The translations under genes and the position numbers were made by a program. The notes under the pieces were generated by a model. That model saw only the letters and a program-made list of their open reading frames with translations. It searched no databases and had not been told where the DNA came from. A stretch of 64,000 nt of DNA from Bacteroidaceae bacterium (GTDB taxonomy: Bacteria > Bacteroidota > Bacteroidia > Bacteroidales > Muribaculaceae). The DNA is taken from contig JAETNO010000013.1 of NCBI GenBank assembly GCA_021768245.1, forward strand, positions 1 through 64,000, in the 5' to 3' direction. Below, one piece after another: positions 34,983 to 43,930 of the stretch; positions within the stretch are counted from its first letter, which is position 1; every line of letters begins with the position of its first letter.

Positions 34983-37664
34983 ATGAAGCTAAATTTTACA
35001 GTCAATTACCGAACGGAGTGGGGGGAATCATTGTTCCTTACCGGTTCACCGCTCGCGATGGGCGCCGGTGACCTTTCAAGGGCAGTCCCGATGAAGCTCG
35101 AGGGGTCGGAAACGTGGACAGTCAGAATCGACGTCCCGGATACGGAGACCGATTTCACCTATGGATATATCGTGCGTCACGACAATGGCTATGTGAAGCG
35201 TGAATGGGGAAAGCCCCGTAGGTTTATCCATGGCCCGAACACCCATGTATTCAATATCCTTGACCGATGGCAGGATATGCCATGGGACAAGCCTTATTAT
35301 AGCAGCGCTTTCATAGACTGCATCTGCCATCGCGGAGACCGGGACGGAGTTGTTGCGCCTACGGCAGGGATGCTAACGCTGAGTGTCGATGCTCCGATGA
35401 TTGCTCCTGATGAGGTGGTGGCTGTAAGCGGAGAGGCCGAATCCCTTGGAGAGTGGAATCCGGCGAAGGCTGTGCGTATGAGCGATGCCTCATATCCTAC
35501 CTGGTCTGTAAACATTCCCTCTTCGTCAATAAAAGAAGGAAGCGAGTATAAATTTCTAATATTGAAGAAGACTACGGGTGAGGTTGTGGCCTGGGAAGGA
35601 TGCGACAACCGTCGTTTTGATTTCACGCCTTCTGCAGCTGACGCCTCGATTGTGGATGCCGGTCAGAGACTTGTCAACCCTCTCGCCCCCTGGCGTGGAG
35701 CCGGAGTTGCGATTCCGGTGTTCTCGCTCCGTAGCGACGAGGATTTCGGTGTGGGTGATTTCCTTGACTTGAAGCTGATGATTGACTGGGCGGTGCAGAC
35801 GCGCCAGAATTTTGTGCAGCTCCTGCCGATTAACGATACGACCATGACAGGGACGTGGACGGACTCATATCCCTACAAGGCAAATTCTATCTTTGCCCTG
35901 CATCCGATGTATTTGCGCCTGTCTGCTATGGGGCGACTTGCCGATGAGGAGCGTCAGCGCTATTTCGAGAATCTTGGCCGAGAGCTGAACCGACTTCCGC
36001 AGGTCGATTATGAGAGGGTCAACAATGGCAAGAATGAATTTACCCGCGAACTTTTCGCTCAGGATGGCCATAACGTGCTTTCCTCTGATGAGTTCCGTGT
36101 GTTTTTCGAGAAAAACGCTTCATGGCTCACCCCGTATGCCGCGTGGTGTGTGCTCCGCGACATAAACCATACTCCGGATATGGCCGAGTGGGGTGAATAT
36201 GCTGTCTACGATGCTGCCAAGGTTGAGAATTTTATTAATGAACATCGCTCGGATGTGGACTATGTCTATTACATCCAGTATTTCCTCGACCGTCAGATGC
36301 GCGAGGTGCGCGACTATGCTCATTCATGCGGAGTGGCAATAAAAGGGGATATTCCAATCGGCATCTCCCGCACAAGTGTAGACGCATGGATTTCACCGAG
36401 GCTTTTCAATCTCGACTGTCAGGCCGGGGCTCCGCCGGATGATTTTTCTGTCCTTGGTCAGAACTGGGGACTCCCGACCTATAATTGGGAGGAGATGTCG
36501 AAAGATGGGTTCGCGTGGTGGAAGGACCGTTTCCGCAAGATGGCGGAATATTTTGATGCATATCGTATCGACCATGTGCTCGGATTTTTCCGTATATGGC
36601 AAATTCCGATGGATGCCGTCCATGGCTTGCTTGGAATTTTCAATCAGGCAGTTCCGTTCACTCCTGACGAACTCCGCAACAGCTATGATTTCTGGATTGA
36701 TGTCGACCGGCAGACCAAGCCGTATATCATGGATTATATGCTTGCCGATTTCTTCGGCGAAGATGCCGTCGACGAATGTCGCGACCGTTTCCTTATCGAC
36801 GAGGGCTATGGCCGCTACCGTCTGCGTGAAGAGTTCGACACCCAGCGCAAGGTCGTGGACTATTTCTCACATGAGGAGAACAATGACCGTAACAACCGCA
36901 TATGCAATGCTCTCCTCGGCTTGATAGATGAGGTGCTTTTCATCGAGGACCCATATGAAAAAGGCAAATACCATCCGCGTATCTCGGCGCAGTTCACCTA
37001 TGCCTACCGGGCATTGAATGACTACGAGCGCTGGTGCTTCAACAGGATGTATAACGACTTCTTCTATCGTCGCAACAATGACTTCTGGTATGGAAAGGCT
37101 ATGTGGAAACTGCCTCCGCTCATCGACGCTACCGACATGCTTGTATGCGCCGAGGACCTTGGCATGATTCCCGCCTGCGTGCCTGCCGTGATGAACAATC
37201 TTCAGATTCTTGAACTTGAGATACAGCGTATGCCCAAGGACCCGAGCGCTGCCTTCGGCAATACATGGACCTATCCCTATCGCTCGGTATGCACCACTTC
37301 GACACATGACATGGACGGAATACGCCGTTGGTGGGAAGCGGACCGCAACGCTACACAGCGTTTCTACAACGAAATTCTCGGGGAGGCCGGTCCTGCGCCA
37401 CAATATGCCGAACCATGGATATGTGAACGCATTGTGAAACTCCATCTTCAGTCTCCGTCAATGCTGTGTATATTGCCATTGCAGGATTGGCTGTCGATTG
37501 ACGGAGTGCTCCGCCGTCAGGATCCGCGCGAAGAACTAATCAATATTCCCGCCAATCCCCGTCATTACTGGCGTTACCGCATGCATCTGACCCTTGAAGA
37601 CCTTAATTCCCAGAAGGAATTCAACAATCGCCTGCGTGAGGAGATTATAAAGTCAGGTCGCTGA
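34983..37664 (+). CDS. malQ: 4-alpha-glucanotransferase (GH77) with two CBM20 domains
   Basis: An 893-residue amylomaltase, likely cytoplasmic because no signal peptide is seen. Two starch-binding CBM20 domains come first (about 1-105 and 125-230), as in the plant DPE2 type, then the GH77 barrel. YRIDHVLGFFRIW near 525 holds the nucleophile Asp, VCAEDLGMIP near 720 the acid/base Glu, and TSTHDMDG near 772 the transition-state Asp. It transfers maltodextrin units between glucans. An alpha-glucan operon is not visible around it; a hairpin follows at 37733. Confidence 0.95.
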   Translation: MKLNFTVNYRTEWGESLFLTGSPLAMGAGDLSRAVPMKLEGSETWTVRIDVPDTETDFTYGYIVRHDNGYVKREWGKPRRFIHGPNTHVFNILDRWQDMPWDKPYYSSAFIDCICHRGDRDGVVAPTAGMLTLSVDAPMIAPDEVVAVSGEAESLGEWNPAKAVRMSDASYPTWSVNIPSSSIKEGSEYKFLILKKTTGEVVAWEGCDNRRFDFTPSAADASIVDAGQRLVNPLAPWRGAGVAIPVFSLRSDEDFGVGDFLDLKLMIDWAVQTRQNFVQLLPINDTTMTGTWTDSYPYKANSIFALHPMYLRLSAMGRLADEERQRYFENLGRELNRLPQVDYERVNNGKNEFTRELFAQDGHNVLSSDEFRVFFEKNASWLTPYAAWCVLRDINHTPDMAEWGEYAVYDAAKVENFINEHRSDVDYVYYIQYFLDRQMREVRDYAHSCGVAIKGDIPIGISRTSVDAWISPRLFNLDCQAGAPPDDFSVLGQNWGLPTYNWEEMSKDGFAWWKDRFRKMAEYFDAYRIDHVLGFFRIWQIPMDAVHGLLGIFNQAVPFTPDELRNSYDFWIDVDRQTKPYIMDYMLADFFGEDAVDECRDRFLIDEGYGRYRLREEFDTQRKVVDYFSHEENNDRNNRICNALLGLIDEVLFIEDPYEKGKYHPRISAQFTYAYRALNDYERWCFNRMYNDFFYRRNNDFWYGKAMWKLPPLIDATDMLVCAEDLGMIPACVPAVMNNLQILELEIQRMPKDPSAAFGNTWTYPYRSVCTTSTHDMDGIRRWWEADRNATQRFYNEILGEAGPAPQYAEPWICERIVKLHLQSPSMLCILPLQDWLSIDGVLRRQDPREELINIPANPRHYWRYRMHLTLEDLNSQKEFNNRLREEIIKSGR

Positions 37665-37732
37665 ATTTCTCTTGAATAAGAGAGGTACAGCATACATCAT
37701 GCTAATAGGATAGCAGTTATACAACAGAATAA

Positions 37733-37788
37733 GTCCGCAAACAGGATATTGGCTCTAAGCATAGAGAAAAACTATCTTGTTTGCGGAC
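37733..37788. terminator. Hairpin between malQ and the sigma cluster
   Basis: GTCCGCAAACAGGATA pairs with TATCTTGTTTGCGGAC with one mismatch across a 24-base loop. It separates two convergent genes and probably terminates one or both, though T runs are short. Confidence 0.65.
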
Positions 37789-37825
37789 TCGCTTTATGGT
37801 GAAACAGAGATTCCCTTATCCTCTG

Positions 37826-38227
37826 TCAGGCCTTTCCGGCTTGTCCGCCTATGGATTTTGTTATCATAGATGAAGATATGTCATAGGCTACTATTGCGCT
37901 TATGATTGTCATGATGCATATGAATACCCAAAGGATTGTGGATTTATAGATATCGATGAAATCTACGGCTGCAGGGCCTGCCGTGTTCAGTTCCGTCAGC
38001 CAGTTCTCCATTTGTGGGAAAATCAGTGTCATTAGGATTCCCATAACCATTCCGGCTATCGATGCAATCCACATTGCCAGCCTGTTTTTTCTGTGGTTGG
38101 CTACATTTCGGGCCTTTATGAACTCAACGCTGTCAAGATTCCGCGTAAGCTTGCTCATGAATAGACTGTCGTCGGACAGCCGTGGCTCGAAATCGGAAAA
38201 CAGTTGTTTCAGTTGATTGTCGTTCAT
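37826..38227 (-). CDS. Small membrane protein, possible anti-sigma factor
   Basis: A 133-residue protein with a charged cytoplasmic N-terminus (FSDFEPRLSDDSLFMSKLTRNLDSVEFIK) and two membrane helices (about 51-68 and 94-114). It is encoded 25 bases after an ECF sigma factor gene in the same direction. Membrane proteins in this place often act as anti-sigma factors, but no ZAS domain Cys/His motif is present, so the role is inferred only from position. A conserved small membrane protein of Bacteroidales is the safe call. Confidence 0.6.
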   Translation of the reverse strand: MNDNQLKQLFSDFEPRLSDDSLFMSKLTRNLDSVEFIKARNVANHRKNRLAMWIASIAGMVMGILMTLIFPQMENWLTELNTAGPAAVDFIDIYKSTILWVFICIMTIISAIVAYDISSSMITKSIGGQAGKA

Positions 38228-38252
38228 GAAATATTACATATTAAGAGGCTGG

Positions 38253-38732
38253 TTAAATATTCTCTAAAAGGTCTCGGAGGTGGTTCCTCCCACGCGAGAG
38301 CTGTTGCTTGACAGCTTCAGGACTTGACTCGATTATTTCAGCGATTTCCTTAATGCTGTAACCCTGGAGGTAAAATAGCAGAATGGAGGTGCGCTCCTTT
38401 TCAGACAATCTGTCAAGGGCATTGTAGAGCGCCTGATATTTAAACGAGGAATCTGCTTTGTCAGAACTTTTGGCAGCCACGGCCTCATCGATATCGACCG
38501 TGGGTTTCCTCGAACGGCAATGGCTGATAAATGAATTATAGGCTATCCGGAAAACCCATGCCGAGAATTTGTTTTCGTCGCGGATTTCCTCGCATGAAAG
38601 ATAAGCCTTAAGATATGTATCCTGCGCTATATCGTCGGCCAGATATGAATCACCGCAGCAGAGAGCAGTCAGAAAACGCCTTAGCGGTCTTTGAGTGCTC
38701 TCCACGTATTTCACGAATTGCTGTCGGGTCAT
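38253..38732 (-). CDS. ECF-type RNA polymerase sigma factor
   Basis: A 159-residue sigma-70 family factor. Region 2 includes DDIAQDTYLKAYLS near 33-46 and FSAWVFRIAYNSFISHCR near 57-74. Region 4 has the HTH YSIKEIAEIIESSPEAVKQQLSRGRNHL near 127-155. It is not close to the twin factors at 15063 and 16176. It lies 8 bases after a DUF6249-like gene and 25 bases before a small two-helix membrane protein, so the three likely form one operon and may be a membrane-stress module. Confidence 0.93.
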   Translation of the reverse strand: MTRQQFVKYVESTQRPLRRFLTALCCGDSYLADDIAQDTYLKAYLSCEEIRDENKFSAWVFRIAYNSFISHCRSRKPTVDIDEAVAAKSSDKADSSFKYQALYNALDRLSEKERTSILLFYLQGYSIKEIAEIIESSPEAVKQQLSRGRNHLRDLLENI

Positions 38733-38740
38733 CGGACGAA

Positions 38741-39169
38741 TCAGTTATTATTGTTGTCGGTTACTGATTTTCTTGAGACAAAGTAGACTATGAGATATGA
38801 AATCCCGACTGCAAAACAGAAACCAGCAAACATGATTATAGGATACTGGAAATTCAACTCCGGTCTGTTGCTGCCTATGATTGCCGCTGTCGCGGTGGCT
38901 GCTACGCCTAAAAGGGTGAAGATACATCCACGCAACAGGCGGATATTGAGCAATTCCATCGGAGTCTTTTTTTGTTTACTTAAAGCCTCGGTCAGCTTGT
39001 CAGCATCTATGTTGGCGTTACATTCAATCGCTTTGATAAGTACTTCAGCCCGTTTATTATCGCTGTTTGTCGAAATGCGTGTGATAAAGAATACGATGAG
39101 CACCGGCAGTACGACACAAATTCCTAAAGGAACCAAAACGGCTATCGCAAGTTCAAATAAATCGTCCAT
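38741..39169 (-). CDS. DUF6249-like membrane protein
   Basis: A 142-residue protein with an N-terminal helix (LAIAVLVPLGICVVLPVLIVFFIT), a cytoplasmic charged region (NKRAEVLIKAIECNANIDADKLTEAL), and two more helices near 81-98 and 108-130. The pattern matches a family of small Bacteroidetes membrane proteins (DUF6249) that commonly sit next to sigma factor genes. The function is unknown. It is the first gene of the probable three-gene operon with the sigma factor. Confidence 0.7.
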   Translation of the reverse strand: MDDLFELAIAVLVPLGICVVLPVLIVFFITRISTNSDNKRAEVLIKAIECNANIDADKLTEALSKQKKTPMELLNIRLLRGCIFTLLGVAATATAAIIGSNRPELNFQYPIIMFAGFCFAVGISYLIVYFVSRKSVTDNNNN

Positions 39170-39268
39170 ATTTAAAATTTTTGGGGTTGTTGATTAAGTT
39201 TTTTGAGATATCTCGACTATATGACGCATATATCAGATGAAAGGTGACATAAAATTGGAGAATTTTTC

Positions 39269-39317
39269 AAAAAAAACAATATCGCCCCGGGAATATGAAA
39301 CGATTCCAGGGACGATA
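39269..39317 (-). terminator. Terminator of the M16 peptidase gene
   Basis: On the minus strand an imperfect stem (TATCGTCCCTGGAAT with ATTCCCGGGGCGATA) is followed by TTG and a run of eight T at 39269-39276. It lies just past the stop at 39340. Confidence 0.78.
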
Positions 39318-39339
39318 CCGTTATTGAAAAGTTATTTTT

Positions 39340-42183
39340 TTATTTTGCCGGGTCAAGGATTATCACGCGGTAGTTGCCCTGGGCATTGATGGCCTTCATG
39401 AAGTCCATGACGTCCTGAACGGTTATAGCGTTCATCACTTCAACATTGCCGTTGAATGAGTCGACTCCGTTGGTCACGACACCGCTGATGGCGCTTAGCC
39501 AGGGTGAATTCTTTTCTTTGGCTTCGACAAACGATTTGACCATATATTCCTTGATTGGATTGAGCTCTTCGGCCTTCACATTGCTCTCCATGTCTTTGAA
39601 CTGTCCTTTGATGAAGGTGAGGACCTCTTCTTTCATCTCAGGTTTCATGGGGAACTGCGACATAATGGATGCTTTGTCAAGACCGTAGCGGTCAAGGCTG
39701 CCGCCGGCGCTTATAGAATAGACCGCACCCATATCCTCGCGCACTGTCTCGATAAGACGCTTGGTCAGAATCTGTCCTGCGATTGACGCGAGCATGGAGT
39801 TCTTGGGAGTGTAGTCCATGTCTCCGCTCTCGACTATGAGCACCTGTGTCTGAGGGGTCGACATTGTTGTGGTGAAAGTGTCGATTTTGTCACCTCCCTG
39901 CATAAAGAAATCGGGATTGAATGTGCCGAAACTGTCTGCGGCCTTTGATGCGTCGGCAGGAAGAGAAGCGATATATTTTTCAACGAGCGGTTTGAATGTG
40001 TCGAGATTTATATTGCCGACAAAGACGAATGTATAGTCAGCGGCATTGGCCGTCATGGCATGAGCGATTTCTATGGTCTTTTCGCGCGATGCATCCTCGA
40101 TGATTGATGAGTTTATGGCATGATGGCGCGGTGATTTATAGAGGGTCTCGAGCGCGTTCTTCTGCATGATATATTCAGGGCTCTTTTCCTGATTGGCGAG
40201 GATGCCGCTGTAGGCTTTCTGAAGGGCTGCAAACTCGTCTTCGGTAAACTCGATGTCAAGGAAGCCCATATAGATAAGCTCCATCAGAGTCTGTAAATCC
40301 TTTGGTGTGGACGACCCTGAAGCCCGGCGGCTGTATTCGCCGAACGAGAAGCTGACAGCTACCTGTTTGCCGGCAGTGTATTTCGAAAGGTCGGTGTTGC
40401 TGTAAGAGCCGAGGCCGAAAGAGCTCATGGATATGGGGAGGAACATGATGGAACTGTTGTATTCTTCCGGATACTGTGAGTAACCGCCCTTGGCGAATGC
40501 CGAGAACAGAATCTCGTCTTCCTTATATTTTGTCGGCTTCACTATGACCTTGGCCCCGTTTGAGAGAGTCCATTCGGTAGTGCCCCATGTCGGATTTTCT
40601 TTTGTTGAAACTATGCTTCCCGCTTTTGGTTCGGAGGGAATGAGCGGTTCGGATTTGACTTCGTCGACGAAAGGTTCGATTGTCTCTGCATCGACTGCCG
40701 CGAGAGCTTCGGCAAGCGCTTCTTTAGTCGGAAGTGTAAAGCCTTCCGCTTCGGGCGAAAGAATCATCAAAACGCGGTTGTCGGGGGTCACGACCTCTTT
40801 CATCGTATGGTTTATGACCTGCAGAGGGAGGCTCATGGCAATCTGCTGGATAAGCGGCCATTCATCCTCAATTGCGGGTATGGGCGTCCCGTCGATAAAG
40901 TTGTCGACATACTCGTTGACAAAGACACCGCTCTCACGGGTGGCGCGGTTGTTGTAGGCGCGTTCTACGGATGAGAGATATTCATTGCGGGCACGTTCAA
41001 ATTCACTTTGGGTGAATCCTCCGCGTTGAGCGCGCAGAATTTCGCGATAGAGAGCCTGAAGCGGCTCAATGATATCATTGCCCTTTGCAGCGGTGAAGCC
41101 TGTCATCGCATCCTTTACCTTCTCGGAGAGGAAGTAGCCTCCAAAACTTGCACCGGCACCGGCGAATGGAGCGTCAGGCTTGGATGAAATTTCGTTGAGA
41201 CGGTTGCTGAGCATGTTGGAAATGAGCGACTTGATGTAGTTGGTCACAATGAACATAGGAGTGTTCTTCATTTCGCGTGGCATGACATCGGAGATGAACA
41301 TAATCTCAGCGATCAGATTTTTCTGTTCAGGGTCGCTTCCTATGCCATAGAGTGTCCCTTTGTGGTCCGGTACAGGTTCGTAGACACGTTCAGCAACATT
41401 CTCTGGCATTTCTATGTCAGAGAACATTTCCTTGATTTTTCCTTCGATGCGGTCCACATCGATATCGCCGACTACTATCACCGCCTGCTGGTCGGGACGA
41501 TACCATTTCTCATAGTAATCGCGCAGGGCCTGCGGGGGGAAGTTGTCGACCACTTCCATCGTGCCGATAGGCAGACGGTGGCCATATTTCGAGGTGGGAT
41601 AGAGGTCGGGGAGGATATTCTCGATTATGCGCATCTGTCCCTGCATGGAGCGGCGCCATTCCTCATGAATCACACCGCGTTCCTTATCAATCTCGGCCGG
41701 GTCGAGGGTAAGGTCATTGGCCCAGTCGTGGAGAATGAGCAGACATGAATCCTGTACGCTTTCACGGGCGATAGGTACATTGCTGATATTGTAGACAGTC
41801 TGGTCTACGCCGGTATAAGCATTGAGGTTCGCTCCAAATTTCACTCCGATTGATTCGAGCCAGTCGCGCAGGCCGCTGCCGGGGAAATTTGTGGTCCCGT
41901 TGAAGCACATGTGTTCGAGAAAATGGGCGAGACCGCGCTGATTATCGTCTTCAAGAATCGAGCCTACTTTCTGCGCGATATAGAAATCTGCCTGTCCTTT
42001 GGGATATTCGTTGTGGCGGATGTAGTAGGTGAGTCCGTTCGGGAGTTTCCCGATTCGCACAGCAGTGTCTGTCGGGAGAGGCTGCAGCATCGGATTGTTG
42101 CCGTCTTGCGCCTTTACTATGCCGGGCATGAGCATGATTGCAAGGAGCAGCATGGCCGACATGAACCGTAGATTAAGTTTCAT
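39340..42183 (-). CDS. M16 family zinc metallopeptidase (insulinase type)
   Basis: A 947-residue exported peptidase with a signal peptide (MKLNLRFMSAMLLLAIMLMPGIVKAQ). The inverted zinc motif HFLEH near 87-91 and the downstream Glu in DKERGVIHEEW near 165 are present in the N-terminal active half. The C-terminal half is the inactive M16 clamp domain with NAADYTFVFVGNINLD near 720. The size equals the two-domain Bacteroidales PqqL-like enzymes. It probably works in the periplasm on peptides. It is monocistronic, with a terminator at 39269-39317. Confidence 0.93.
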   Translation of the reverse strand: MKLNLRFMSAMLLLAIMLMPGIVKAQDGNNPMLQPLPTDTAVRIGKLPNGLTYYIRHNEYPKGQADFYIAQKVGSILEDDNQRGLAHFLEHMCFNGTTNFPGSGLRDWLESIGVKFGANLNAYTGVDQTVYNISNVPIARESVQDSCLLILHDWANDLTLDPAEIDKERGVIHEEWRRSMQGQMRIIENILPDLYPTSKYGHRLPIGTMEVVDNFPPQALRDYYEKWYRPDQQAVIVVGDIDVDRIEGKIKEMFSDIEMPENVAERVYEPVPDHKGTLYGIGSDPEQKNLIAEIMFISDVMPREMKNTPMFIVTNYIKSLISNMLSNRLNEISSKPDAPFAGAGASFGGYFLSEKVKDAMTGFTAAKGNDIIEPLQALYREILRAQRGGFTQSEFERARNEYLSSVERAYNNRATRESGVFVNEYVDNFIDGTPIPAIEDEWPLIQQIAMSLPLQVINHTMKEVVTPDNRVLMILSPEAEGFTLPTKEALAEALAAVDAETIEPFVDEVKSEPLIPSEPKAGSIVSTKENPTWGTTEWTLSNGAKVIVKPTKYKEDEILFSAFAKGGYSQYPEEYNSSIMFLPISMSSFGLGSYSNTDLSKYTAGKQVAVSFSFGEYSRRASGSSTPKDLQTLMELIYMGFLDIEFTEDEFAALQKAYSGILANQEKSPEYIMQKNALETLYKSPRHHAINSSIIEDASREKTIEIAHAMTANAADYTFVFVGNINLDTFKPLVEKYIASLPADASKAADSFGTFNPDFFMQGGDKIDTFTTTMSTPQTQVLIVESGDMDYTPKNSMLASIAGQILTKRLIETVREDMGAVYSISAGGSLDRYGLDKASIMSQFPMKPEMKEEVLTFIKGQFKDMESNVKAEELNPIKEYMVKSFVEAKEKNSPWLSAISGVVTNGVDSFNGNVEVMNAITVQDVMDFMKAINAQGNYRVIILDPAK

Positions 42184-42233
42184 GATTTTGGGTGATGAAT
42201 ATAATAGTTTATTTTATGGCTAATGTTTCATTA

Positions 42234-43028
42234 TTAGACGTTAAAGTTAGGCATTAGTGACGGTTCACGTTCAAAATTTAATGTTTTTTTACATTTGAGG
42301 GCGTGATTTCGCATTACATCTTCCGCTTCGCGGCGCAGATATGGCGTGGGAATTATGTAGGCCATAGGATTCTCGGGGTGGAAAACTCCGAGTTTCATTG
42401 AGTTTATCCGTATGTCGTAGCGTTCTTCGAGAATCAGGCGGTAGATGCTTAACTGCAGGGCGTAATGATAGAAGGACGTATCCTCGATGTGGGCTACCGG
42501 AGGGAAGCCCCGTTTGCCGAAGCGGTTGCGTGTGACGGTCATCCCGTCAGCCCCTACGAGTTTCCGGGAGCGTTTCCAATCGTATATATTATATGTGCCG
42601 TCAGGACGGCGCTCGAGAAAGTCGAGTGTGCCGGCTATTCCATAATCTTCATGATATATGCGCCATTCAGTGCGGTAGGGATACAGGCGTTCGGACATGG
42701 CGAAGTGGCGGAACATGGAATATGCTTCTCCGTCGTCGCCGCAGTCTTCACCCAGATAGTAGCGCTCGATGCGGGCGTGCATTATGGTCCCGAGTTCGCG
42801 GGCCCTCTCTGCGTCGCGTTGCCATCGCTCCTTAAGTTCATCCGGACTTATGCCCATTGACGGCGCTTTGCGCTTAGCCCAATAGTCTGCGTCGAATTTC
42901 GGGAAACAGTTTTCCACGATAGTCGTGACAGACTCCAGGATTCTTCCTCCGAATGTATATGTATGGGTTGGAGCGTCGAAACTCAGGTGTCGGTCGCGCG
43001 GATGGACATTAATCTCATTGAAATTCAT
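42234..43028 (-). CDS. Stand-alone PD-(D/E)XK nuclease domain protein
   Basis: A 264-residue soluble protein that shows the RecB/Cas4-like nuclease pattern: an N-terminal His in ELGTIMHARIE (H84), TEWRIYHEDYGIAGTLDF with E121 and the metal-binding D136, then NIYDWKR with the D-x-K pair D150/K152, and finally the QxxxY motif at Q192-Y196. No helicase domain and no iron-sulfur Cys cluster is attached. It lies 21 bases after mazG on the same strand. The substrate is unknown; repair, replication or defence are all open. Confidence 0.83.
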   Translation of the reverse strand: MNFNEINVHPRDRHLSFDAPTHTYTFGGRILESVTTIVENCFPKFDADYWAKRKAPSMGISPDELKERWQRDAERARELGTIMHARIERYYLGEDCGDDGEAYSMFRHFAMSERLYPYRTEWRIYHEDYGIAGTLDFLERRPDGTYNIYDWKRSRKLVGADGMTVTRNRFGKRGFPPVAHIEDTSFYHYALQLSIYRLILEERYDIRINSMKLGVFHPENPMAYIIPTPYLRREAEDVMRNHALKCKKTLNFEREPSLMPNFNV

Positions 43029-43049
43029 CGGGATGCGGGGATTGTGGTC

Positions 43050-43844
43050 TTAATGGCTCTCCGCAGTTGCGGATTTGGCCTCATCCCATATTTTATCCAT
43101 TTCAGCAAGGGTCATGTCTTTTAGCTGTCTTCCCGTTTCATGCACCCGCTTTTCGAGATATTCGAAACGTCTGATGAATTTTTTGTTGGTTTTCTCAAGT
43201 GCATTTTCGGGATTGATTTTGTAGAGGCGTGCGGCGTTAATCAGGCTGAAAAGTAAATCGCCCATCTCTTCTTCCATCCTTTCGGGACTTTTTTGGGAAA
43301 GAGTTTCCTCAAATTCGCCCAATTCCTCACGCACTTTGTCCCACACTTGCTCCGGCTTCTCCCAGTCGAAGCCCACATTGGAGGCCTTTTCCTGAATGCG
43401 GTCTGCTTTAATCATTGCCGGAAGGGCGGCGGGCACTCCTGAAAGCACTGTTTTGTTGCCGCCTTTTTCCTTAAGCTTGAGCTCTTCCCAATTTTTGAGT
43501 ACCTCGTCGGTTGAGTTTACACTTACGTCGCCAAACACATGGGGATGGCGGAATATAAGTTTGTTGTTGAGCGCATCGCAGACATCAACAATGTCAAACG
43601 CCTGTTTTTCCTCTCCGATTTTGGCATAGAAAAGCACATGGAGGAGCACATCACCGAGTTCTTTTCGTATATTTGCGTTGTCCTCGTTGATAAGGGCGTC
43701 GCAAAGTTCATATACTTCTTCGATTGTGTTTGGGCGCAGCGATTCGTTGGTCTGCTTTGCGTCCCAGGGACATTTCACACGCAGAATGTCGAGCGTGTCT
43801 ATCACACGGCCCAAGGCCTCGATTTTTTCCTGACGGTTATGCAT
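43050..43844 (-). CDS. mazG: Nucleoside triphosphate pyrophosphohydrolase MazG
   Basis: A 264-residue house-cleaning enzyme that hydrolyses (d)NTPs to monophosphate and pyrophosphate. It has two MazG repeats. The first carries CPWDAKQTNESLRPNTIEEVYEL (EExxE-type metal Glu) followed by ELGDVLLHVLFYA. The second carries VREELGEFEETL and EEEMGDLLFSLINAARL. The length is that of the full two-domain form. TAATTTTG on the minus strand at 43864-43871 is a likely -7 box. It precedes the nuclease gene and probably shares its transcript. Confidence 0.95.
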   Translation of the reverse strand: MHNRQEKIEALGRVIDTLDILRVKCPWDAKQTNESLRPNTIEEVYELCDALINEDNANIRKELGDVLLHVLFYAKIGEEKQAFDIVDVCDALNNKLIFRHPHVFGDVSVNSTDEVLKNWEELKLKEKGGNKTVLSGVPAALPAMIKADRIQEKASNVGFDWEKPEQVWDKVREELGEFEETLSQKSPERMEEEMGDLLFSLINAARLYKINPENALEKTNKKFIRRFEYLEKRVHETGRQLKDMTLAEMDKIWDEAKSATAESH

Positions 43845-43930
43845 TTCTGATTGATTTATAATGCAAAATTACGATTTTTCCGTGGAAGCAGAAGCCTTGG
43901 GTGTGAAAATATTTTTGATTTTATAAGATG

